DNA from: Hwanghaeella grinnelliae
GTDB lineage: Bacteria > Pseudomonadota > Alphaproteobacteria > UBA8366 > Aestuariispiraceae
DNA length: 64,000 nucleotides
Assembly (NCBI RefSeq): GCF_004005845.1
Contig: NZ_SADE01000003.1
Span: 558,001 to 622,000 of the forward strand
Reading direction: 5' to 3'
Both the position numbers and the translations under genes were made by a program. Of this stretch, positions 57,385-64,000 are shown in pieces (the first letter of the stretch is position 1; each line of letters begins with the position of its first letter). The notes under the pieces were generated by a model, which did not search any database, had not been told where the DNA came from, and worked only from the letters and a program-made list of their open reading frames with translations.

Positions 57385-58818
57385 CTAAAATTTTAGCAGG
57401 AACTGCACTATTTTTCGGGTGCGCTCGGAGAACAGGGCCGGCGTGAAATAACTACCTGCCGCGCGTTTGGAAACTTCGCTTAAAGTCGGATACGGGAAGG
57501 TCAGTCCGGCAACAGTGCCGATCTTTTGCTTGCCCGCGATGGCCTGAACCCAGGGCATGATCAACTCGCCGGCATGGGGCCCTGCAATTGTGGCGCCCTT
57601 GATCCGGCCTTTCTTATCCGTGACCACCTTGATCAAGCCATGGGTGGTGCGCTCCGCCTGGGCGCGGTCGTTTTCCGCGAAGCTCCAACGCAATAAACGG
57701 AACCCGCCCTCTCCCAACGTCTCTACCGCCTGTGCCTCCGTCATACCGACATGCGCCAGTTCGGGATCGGTATAAGTAACCCAGGGAAAGGCGGATTGGT
57801 CTGCCTTCGCCCAGAACATTTTGAACAGTGTTTGGCGAATGATCAGGCCCGCATGGTAATTCGCCATATGGGTGAACTGCAGTCCGCCGGCCACGTCGCC
57901 AATGGCGAAAACATGCTTGTTCGTGGTGCGCATGCCGCCGTCGACGGTAATTCCCTTCGGCGTGTGATCGATACCCGCCGCGGAAAGGTCCAGGTCTTCC
58001 ACATTCGGACGGCGCCCGGCCGCGATGAGGAGATGCGTGCCCGTCAATTCCGACCGAACACCGTCCTGCTCCACCGTGACTGATACACCGGAACCCGCCT
58101 GCGCCACTGAAAGAACCTTGGTGCCTTCCATCAATGTCAGGCCTTCTGCCCGCAGTCGCTGTTTGACGATCCCCGCGCATTCGGGATCGTCCCGGCCAAG
58201 GACATCGAACATTTCGACGACCGTGACCGCCGCGCCCAATCGTCGATGCGCCTGCGCCAGTTCCACACCGATCGGTCCCCCGCCGACAACGATGAGATGC
58301 CCGATGGGGTCCGCATTGTCGAATACGGTTTCATTGGTGAAATACGGTGTGTCCGACAGCCCCGGCACCGGCGGCACCAAAGCACGTGAGCCCGTGGCGA
58401 CGACGAAGTATTTGGCGCGAACGACCTGGCCTTTGTCAGTCGTAACTTCCCGTGGGCCGGTGAACCGCGCAGAAGCCTGCAGCACCGTGACGCCCATACC
58501 TTCGAACCTTTCAACCGAATCCATCGGCGCGATCGAGGCTATGACGCCCTTCACGTGGTCTCGCACATGCGCCCAATCGATTTCCGGCACCGAAGCCTGG
58601 ATACCGAATTGACCGGCTGAGCGGATCGTATGGGCCGCCTGGCCGGCGGCGATCAGGGCCTTGGACGGGACACAGCCCGTGTTCAGGCAATCGCCGCCCA
58701 TTTCCGCGCGCTCGATCAGAACGACGCGTGCGCCCATTTGGGATGCCCCGGCTGCGACAGACAATCCGCCCGATCCACCACCGATCACACAGATATCCGC
58801 TTGAAAATTCTCAGACAC
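57385..58818 (-). CDS. FAD-dependent disulfide-reductase-family enzyme (Lpd/MerA-like)
   Basis: 477 residues. FAD loop ICVIGGGSGGLSVAAGAS, redox pair GGDCLNTGCVPSK (Cys44/Cys49), NAD loop VVGGGPIGVELAQAHRRLGA and second FAD block NKHVFAIGDVAGG. The C-terminal interface reads FPYPTLSE where dihydrolipoamide dehydrogenases have HPT, so the catalytic His of true Lpd is absent and a lipoamide role is unlikely. Start is GTG 58818 with AGGAAGAG upstream. Electron acceptor unknown. Confidence 0.9.
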   Translation of the reverse strand: MSENFQADICVIGGGSGGLSVAAGASQMGARVVLIERAEMGGDCLNTGCVPSKALIAAGQAAHTIRSAGQFGIQASVPEIDWAHVRDHVKGVIASIAPMDSVERFEGMGVTVLQASARFTGPREVTTDKGQVVRAKYFVVATGSRALVPPVPGLSDTPYFTNETVFDNADPIGHLIVVGGGPIGVELAQAHRRLGAAVTVVEMFDVLGRDDPECAGIVKQRLRAEGLTLMEGTKVLSVAQAGSGVSVTVEQDGVRSELTGTHLLIAAGRRPNVEDLDLSAAGIDHTPKGITVDGGMRTTNKHVFAIGDVAGGLQFTHMANYHAGLIIRQTLFKMFWAKADQSAFPWVTYTDPELAHVGMTEAQAVETLGEGGFRLLRWSFAENDRAQAERTTHGLIKVVTDKKGRIKGATIAGPHAGELIMPWVQAIAGKQKIGTVAGLTFPYPTLSEVSKRAAGSYFTPALFSERTRKIVQFLLKF

Positions 58819-58922
58819 GCTTTGCTCTTCCTATGACAGGGTCATTCCGTCATGTTCACCTAGGCCGAGGGAAAGCGTGACTCCACGCACATCGCCTCAC
58901 AAAACCGTTAGCCTGCGAACGG

Positions 58923-61556
58923 TCACAGGGATTTCGAAGCGATCTCATAGCTGTCCTTGCTGAGCACCGGCACCGCAACGATACGCTCCAACGCAGAACG
59001 CATAAGAGCTTGGCGGTCGGCGTCGTATCGCCGCCAGCTTCCCAAGGTGCCGAGCATCCGGGCTGCAACCTGAGGGTTCAGCGAATCCAATTCAATTACG
59101 CTGTCGGCCAGGAAGGTATAGCCGCTGCCGTCCTTGGCATGGAACCTGACCGGGTTTGCCATGGCGAAGGCGCCCACAAGCGAACGGACCTTGTTCGGAT
59201 TGCGAATATCGAAACAGGGATGCTTGGTCAGTGCTTTGACATGGGAAAGCGTATCCGGTCGGGATGCCACTGCTTGCAGGGCGAACCATTTGTCCATTAC
59301 CTGCGCATTGTCCTTCCAACGGGTTTCGAATGCCTCCAGAGCTGCGCTGCGCTCAGGCCCGTCCACCTCGGTCAGGATCGACAAGGCCGCAATCGTGTCG
59401 GTCATATTGTCCGCCCGATCGAAGGATTCTTTCGCAAGCTTGGCCGCCTCAGGCCCATAATCCGCCGTCAGATAGGCCAGCGCCGCATTCCGCAAGGCGC
59501 GACGCCCGGCCTGCTCGGCCGTCGGTGCGAAGGGTTCACGAACCTCGTTCGCGGCCATGGCGGCACGAAACTCCGCCTGCAGATCAGCACCGATCTTCCG
59601 GCGCAGAGCTGCCCGAACGGCGTGAATTTCGTCCACATGCACGACGGGAAGCTGTTCGCCCACGAATTCCTCAGTCGGCAAAGTAATCGCCAAGGCCTTG
59701 AAAGCGGGATCGAGGCTGTTGTCTTCCAAGATGTTCTTGACCGCAGCGACGAAAGCATCCTGCCCTTTCGGATCGCCAGCCTCACCGGAGGCCATCGCCG
59801 TGACGGCCGCTTTCATCAACCGCGTCGCATATTGCTGACCGGCTTCCCAGCGCGCGAAGGGATCGCTGTCATGCGCCATCAGGAAAGCGAGATCCGCGTC
59901 GGTCTGGTCGGTGTTCAAGGCAATCGGCGCCCCGAAACCGCGATTGACGGAAAGAACGGGCCGGTCGGGTATATTCGTGAAGGTGACGGTTTGGCGTTCT
60001 TCCGTCAGGTGGACCAAGCCGCCGTCCAACGCACCCGAATCGCTGACCAGGTCGAGGTCGCCGCCATTCGCCCCCAAAAGACCAATGCGCAGCGGAATAT
60101 GCAGGGGCTGTTTCTCACTCTGCCCCGGCGTCGGCCGGGTCATTTGTTCCAGCGTTAACGTATAGGCCTTTTTGCCCGCGTCGTATGCCGATGTGACGGT
60201 GACCTCAGGCGTGCCGGATTGAGAGTACCAACGCTTGAAATGCGACAAATCCTTGCCGTTCGCATCCGCCATCGCCGCGACGAAATCGTCGCATGTCACG
60301 GCCTGCCCGTCATGACGCTCAAAATACAGGCGCAGCCCATCATTAAAGCCGTCCTGGCCGAGCAGGGTCTGCATCATACCGATGACTTCCGCGCCCTTCT
60401 CATAGACGGTCGCGGTGTAGAAATTGTTGATCTCGATATAAGCATCGGGCCGAACGGGATGGGACAGCGGCCCGGAATCCTCCGGGAATTGGCGGGCCCG
60501 TAATGCGCGGACATCCTGAATCCGCTTCACAGGCCGCGAACGCTGATCGGAAGAAAACTCCTGATCTCTGAAAACCGTGAGGCCTTCCTTCAAACTCAAT
60601 TGAAACCAGTCGCGGCAGGTAACCCGGTTGCCCGTCCAATTGTGGAAATATTCATGCGCGACGATGGATTCGATATTGGCGAAATCGGCGTCGGTCGCCG
60701 TGCTTGCATCGGCCAGGATATACTTCGCATTGAAGACATTAAGGCTCTTATTCTCCATCGCGCCCATATTGAAATCGCTGACGGCAACGATGTTGAAAAT
60801 ATCCAGGTCGTATTCCAAGCCGAACCGTTCTTCGTCCCACCGCATGGATCGGATCAGCGAGTCCATCGCATAGTCGCACCGGTCCTCGTTTCCATGTTCG
60901 ACGAAAATACGCAGGGTCACATCACGGCCGGACTGCGTCTTGAAACGGTCCTCGACCATGGCAAGGTCGCCGGCCACCAACGCAAACAGATAGGAGGGTT
61001 TCGGAAACGGATCTTCCCAAACCGCTTCATGCCGCCCGCCACCAAGGTCCGTATTGGACACATTATTCCCGTTGGACAGCATCACGGGATAGGCTGCCTT
61101 GTCCCCACGCAGCGTCACCCGATATGTGGCCATCACATCCGGACGATCCGGGAAATAAGTGATACGGCGAAAGCCTTCCGCCTCACACTGCGTGCAGAAC
61201 ATCGTGTTCGACACGTACAGCCCTTCTAACCGGGTATTGGCCTTTGGGTTGATCGCAACGCGGGTTTCCAGCGTCAGCGCTTCAGGCGGGTCGAATACGG
61301 TCAGCGCGTCTTCGGATGTTTCGTAGGCGGGCGGTGAAAGCTTCTTCCCGTTTACGAGAACTTCCAACAGATCCAGGTTTTCCCCATCCAACACCAAAGG
61401 CCCACCGGGCGCGCCGCCGGTCCGCCGCAATTGCAGTACGGCGGTTACCACCGTTCTCTGCGGTTCCAAATCGAATGTCAGGTCGACAGCGTCGACGGAG
61501 AATGCGGGCGGTTCGTAATCTGCTAAGCGAACGGTTTGCGGAAGATCGGTCTTCAT
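58923..61556 (-). CDS. pepN: Aminopeptidase N (M1 family)
   Basis: 877 residues, matching E. coli-type PepN. GAMEN exopeptidase motif near 263 and zinc motif HEYFH at 301-305 in IVAHEYFHNWTGNRVTCRDW, with the third ligand in LKEGLTVFRDQEF. N-terminal block FCTQCEAEGFRRITYFPDRPDV is typical. Cytoplasmic release of N-terminal residues. The long C-terminal helical domain is complete. Separated by 104 bp from the FAD enzyme gene. Confidence 0.97.
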   Translation of the reverse strand: MKTDLPQTVRLADYEPPAFSVDAVDLTFDLEPQRTVVTAVLQLRRTGGAPGGPLVLDGENLDLLEVLVNGKKLSPPAYETSEDALTVFDPPEALTLETRVAINPKANTRLEGLYVSNTMFCTQCEAEGFRRITYFPDRPDVMATYRVTLRGDKAAYPVMLSNGNNVSNTDLGGGRHEAVWEDPFPKPSYLFALVAGDLAMVEDRFKTQSGRDVTLRIFVEHGNEDRCDYAMDSLIRSMRWDEERFGLEYDLDIFNIVAVSDFNMGAMENKSLNVFNAKYILADASTATDADFANIESIVAHEYFHNWTGNRVTCRDWFQLSLKEGLTVFRDQEFSSDQRSRPVKRIQDVRALRARQFPEDSGPLSHPVRPDAYIEINNFYTATVYEKGAEVIGMMQTLLGQDGFNDGLRLYFERHDGQAVTCDDFVAAMADANGKDLSHFKRWYSQSGTPEVTVTSAYDAGKKAYTLTLEQMTRPTPGQSEKQPLHIPLRIGLLGANGGDLDLVSDSGALDGGLVHLTEERQTVTFTNIPDRPVLSVNRGFGAPIALNTDQTDADLAFLMAHDSDPFARWEAGQQYATRLMKAAVTAMASGEAGDPKGQDAFVAAVKNILEDNSLDPAFKALAITLPTEEFVGEQLPVVHVDEIHAVRAALRRKIGADLQAEFRAAMAANEVREPFAPTAEQAGRRALRNAALAYLTADYGPEAAKLAKESFDRADNMTDTIAALSILTEVDGPERSAALEAFETRWKDNAQVMDKWFALQAVASRPDTLSHVKALTKHPCFDIRNPNKVRSLVGAFAMANPVRFHAKDGSGYTFLADSVIELDSLNPQVAARMLGTLGSWRRYDADRQALMRSALERIVAVPVLSKDSYEIASKSL

Positions 61557-61711
61557 GGGGGTGCGTTGCTCCTGGAATAGAAAACCAGGAAACTAGCGCA
61601 TTTTCCCGCCTTCGACACGCGCGCAATCTGCCTCATTCCAGAAATCAGCTCAGATAGACCGCCGAGCACGCCAATACTGATGCCGGCAGCCCATTGGGGG
61701 CCTCGATCGGC

Positions 61712-62578
61712 CTAGTTCGATTCCTGTTTGTTAGGCGGCCGGGCTTCCACGGCGCCGGGACCGTTCTTCCGTGCGATTTCCAGATACCATTCCGCATCGG
61801 CCACAAGCGCAGCAAAGTCCTGCTTCTGATCGTCGTATTCGACCGCGCTGACGCAGATATTCACATCTATCATCTGCCCCGCATGCTGCAATCCGCTATT
61901 GCCGAGACGATCGCAGATCCGGTGCGCCGCCGGCATGGCTTGGTCCAGGTTGGTTTCCGGTAGGACGGCGATAAAGCGGCCATCTTGTATCCGCGCCAAT
62001 GTATCGACCACGCGAAGGGAGTGGCGCGCAATCTCACTAACGAACTTGATCACCGCATCGCGGTTCTCTCGGCGTTCCTGGGCCAACAAATCCAGAATAT
62101 CGAAACGCAGGATAGAAAAAGGCCGTTTGTAACGGCGTGCCATCTCAACCGCTTCGGTGCCGCGAAGCTCCGCATGCGACCAATTGCTGCTGCTCGTCAG
62201 CGGGTCCATGTGACTGAGGCGCGTCAGGTCGTCTTCGACCTTCCGTGTTTCCGTCACATCGCGCACGACAGTCAGCCTTCCGCCGCCATCCATCTCGTAT
62301 TGGGCGACGATGATGACTTGCCCACTGGGCAATGCTTTTTCCAACCCGTTGCTGGTCACATGCTCGTGCGAGAGAATGTTCCGAGCCTCGAAACGCAACG
62401 AGTCGAAAACAATCGTTCCATCGGCCGCTTCGATCCGAACACCGTCGGATGCAATCTGCAAGGCACGTTCCAAAGCATGGACGCGCGTCGCCAAATTTTC
62501 CTGTTCACGGTCAGTCACTGGGGTAGTTCCACTTTCCGCTTTCTGGAGTCTTTGTGCAGAAACTAACATTTTTGTCAC
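61712..62578 (-). CDS. PAS-like protein with degenerate GGDEF domain
   Basis: 288 residues. About 30-115 form a PAS-like sensor (ALQIASDGVRIEAADGTIVF, LTVVRDVTETRKVEDDL). A GGDEF-like domain follows: HMDPLTSSSNWSHAE, RRYKRPFSILRFDILDLLAQ and VVDTLARIQDGRFIAVLPET. The signature GG(D/E)EF is replaced by QDGRF, and the metal-binding Asp motif is altered, so cyclase activity is not expected. GTG 62578 is used; ATG 62569 is an alternative. No signal peptide or membrane helix. Confidence 0.83.
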   Translation of the reverse strand: MTKMLVSAQRLQKAESGTTPVTDREQENLATRVHALERALQIASDGVRIEAADGTIVFDSLRFEARNILSHEHVTSNGLEKALPSGQVIIVAQYEMDGGGRLTVVRDVTETRKVEDDLTRLSHMDPLTSSSNWSHAELRGTEAVEMARRYKRPFSILRFDILDLLAQERRENRDAVIKFVSEIARHSLRVVDTLARIQDGRFIAVLPETNLDQAMPAAHRICDRLGNSGLQHAGQMIDVNICVSAVEYDDQKQDFAALVADAEWYLEIARKNGPGAVEARPPNKQESN

Positions 62579-62711
62579 GATTCATCACATCCGAAAAGCT
62601 GCTAATCCAAATGCTCATGACAACAATTTCTATCGAAGCTTGCCCGTATTCGCTGTGACCAACGGCACGATTCACTAGAATTTGGTTAAAATGCCAGACG
62701 ATGAATTCCGT

Positions 62712-63374
62712 CTACAGCAGCGTGTGCGGCGGCAGGTCCGATATGAAATCAGATGGCTCGGTATCCAAAACCGAAGAGCGTTCCCGCAAATGATTCCAAA
62801 GCCCCCGCAAGCGGGGATAAGGCATGGCCGCATCGGCGGCGGCTTCAACGCGCAGGCCGTAGTCCAATATCGGTGCGAGGTAGAGATCCGATAGGGTCAC
62901 ACCATCGGATCCAACCTCGGGCAGGAGCGTCTCAATGACGGAAAATGCCGTATCGGTCATTTTGAGGGATGCACCCACTACACCCGGGTCCGTCTCTCCC
63001 CCCTCGACAGGCTTGCGCAGGATCTCCACGAACAATCCCCAGACCAAAGCCTTATAGAGATAACTGTCGCAGATCCCGATAATCTGGTTTTGCCGCGCCC
63101 GGCCCAGGGCGTCCGACGGCTGCAGCGGCGGGCCGTCGAAGGCTTCGTCGACATATCGGATTATGGCCTGGGTTTCGATAATCCGTGCCTTGCCGTGCAT
63201 GAAAACCGGCATCTTGCCAAAAGGGTGCAGATCGCGGTTCGGATCGGGTGGATCCTCGGCAAAGGGGTTCAGCGGGACTAGGCTATACCCGACCCCTTTT
63301 TCCGCCAGTGTGAGGCGCGCAATCCGCACATAGACACTGAAATACATGCCGTGCAGTTCAACCGGCTCAGCCAA
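62712..63374 (-). CDS. Glutathione S-transferase family protein
   Basis: 220 residues. Thioredoxin-like N-terminal domain (VELHGMYFSVYVRIARLTLAEKG; GKMPVFMHGKARIIETQAIIRYVDE with the glutathione-binding Glu-Thr/Ser pattern) and an all-helical C-terminal domain ending NHLRERSSVLDTEPS. The start appears to be TTG 63374, supported by GGGGAGAAG 7 nt upstream. It follows the sugar-isomerase-like gene by 36 bp, so the two are probably cotranscribed. Confidence 0.85.
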   Translation of the reverse strand: MAEPVELHGMYFSVYVRIARLTLAEKGVGYSLVPLNPFAEDPPDPNRDLHPFGKMPVFMHGKARIIETQAIIRYVDEAFDGPPLQPSDALGRARQNQIIGICDSYLYKALVWGLFVEILRKPVEGGETDPGVVGASLKMTDTAFSVIETLLPEVGSDGVTLSDLYLAPILDYGLRVEAAADAAMPYPRLRGLWNHLRERSSVLDTEPSDFISDLPPHTLL

Positions 63375-63410
63375 CGGCTTCTCCCCACGGATCGCGGCCC
63401 ACGATTTTCG

Positions 63411-64000
63411 TCAGGCCTTTCCCAACGTGTCCCAAATGCCCTCGACCCGCTCCTTGATTGTCAGGGCCTCTTCCCACCGGTCGGACAGCTCATAACCGTC
63501 CGGACCCGTGATCGCGTATTCGGGTGGCCCCAATTCACAGAGGAAATTCACCACCGCATCCTCGGCCGCCCTGTCCCGCCAGGAACGCAGACCATCGGTC
63601 CACCAAGACGCAAACTGATCGAACCACTTCTGGTGCTGTGGAAATGAAATCTGGACCTGAACCTGCTCCCGATTTGCCACGCGGCCCTGGAACGCTTCCG
63701 AACGCTGCAGTATCCGCTGTATCAGCGCATCGTCTTCGTCTGAGATCGGGTACCAGAACTCCCTGTCCACCAAATAGTGGGAAAGATCGGCGCAGAGCTC
63801 CATTTCGGGGATCGCATCGATCAGTTGCAGCGTTGCAAACAGGTCGTTGGTGACGCAGTTGCGATGGGTTTCGAACAGGATCGGAACCCCTTCCTCACCG
63901 GCCATGTCGATCCATGCCCGGATGACCGGCATCATGTCTTCGACCTTGATCGGCATGACTTGGCCGATGATGTTCACATAACGGGTGTCGAACTGTTTCG
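63411..64000 (-). CDS. TIM-barrel sugar phosphate isomerase/epimerase-like protein (5' end outside window)
   Basis: The frame is open through the window edge, so this is the C-terminal part only (about 196 residues seen). Motifs of the xylose-isomerase-like TIM barrel are visible: VPILFETHRNC (metal Glu and His), MELCADLSHYLV (metal Asp and His) and VQVQISFPQHQ. It ends EGIWDTLGKA. Substrate unknown. Upstream of the GST gene in the same direction. Confidence 0.82.
   Translation of the reverse strand, partial: KQFDTRYVNIIGQVMPIKVEDMMPVIRAWIDMAGEEGVPILFETHRNCVTNDLFATLQLIDAIPEMELCADLSHYLVDREFWYPISDEDDALIQRILQRSEAFQGRVANREQVQVQISFPQHQKWFDQFASWWTDGLRSWRDRAAEDAVVNFLCELGPPEYAITGPDGYELSDRWEEALTIKERVEGIWDTLGKA

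Overview
This 64 kb window is an ordinary, densely coded stretch of an alphaproteobacterial chromosome. Several features point to the Rhodospirillales or a close relative: a separate F0 ATP synthase operon with both b and b' subunits, the ctaC-ctaD-ctaB-ctaG-ctaE / DUF983 / SURF1 / thrC / M16 peptidase order, the ispH-thrB-rnhA cluster, tandem-aptamer glycine riboswitch control of gcvTHP, and an SMC with the alphaproteobacterial-type hinge. I do not assign a genus. I see no rRNA, tRNA, IS element, prophage, integrase or CRISPR array.

Layout. 1-3.8 kb: tail of a DsbA-like thioredoxin protein and smc. 3.9-6.8 kb: F0 operon atpI-atpB-atpE-atpF'-atpF, closed by a strong terminator. 7.2-13.3 kb: a TPP-riboswitch operon for thiamine salvage (thiM, thiD, an orphan TRAP-type binding protein, thiZ-thiX-thiY, tenA). 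13.3-18.2 kb, minus strand: gcvT-gcvH-gcvP behind a glycine riboswitch. 18.2-21.7 kb: a lipoprotein and a CDGSH protein, divergent from ispH-thrB-rnhA. 21.7-25.3 kb: a peroxiredoxin, a DsbD/ScsB-type reductase and YqgE. 25.3-36.9 kb, minus strand: the aa3 cytochrome c oxidase genes with their assembly factors, running into an M32 carboxypeptidase, thrC, an M16 peptidase and an acetyltransferase. 37-44.3 kb: DUF3422, TldD, a lipoprotein, a catalytically odd SDR, PPK2, gshA and rsmE. 44.4-52.8 kb: ubiA, an ETF-beta-type methyltransferase, a Tat-exported Acg-like flavoprotein with a MarR regulator, two uncharacterised proteins, ubiD, an MFS transporter and msrA. 52.8-55.9 kb: an XRE regulator facing a small gene with a three-site operator, then leuA behind a leucine-rich leader peptide. 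55.9-64 kb, minus strand: cytochrome c, a beta-hydroxyacid dehydrogenase, a flavin disulfide-reductase-family enzyme, pepN, a PAS/degenerate-GGDEF protein, a GST and a truncated sugar-isomerase-like protein.

How the genes work together. Most of the window is core energy and amino-acid metabolism: respiration (Cox, ATP synthase, ubiquinone), one-carbon/glycine cleavage, threonine and leucine synthesis, thiamine salvage, and thiol/peroxide defence (gshA, peroxiredoxin, msrA, DsbD). Three biosynthetic or degradative blocks show readable cis-regulatory RNAs: TPP, glycine and a leucine leader. The least explained signals are (i) three GCGCAC-N3-GTGCGC dyads spaced 31-32 bp, the middle one inside a promoter spacer, between an XRE gene and an 81-residue unknown; (ii) an apparently leaderless leucine attenuator peptide; (iii) a 48-bp nested dyad ahead of the Acg-like/MarR pair; (iv) a TRAP binding protein without membrane partners in the thiamine operon; and (v) an SDR that has lost its catalytic Ser and Tyr. 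None of these amounts to a proven new system.
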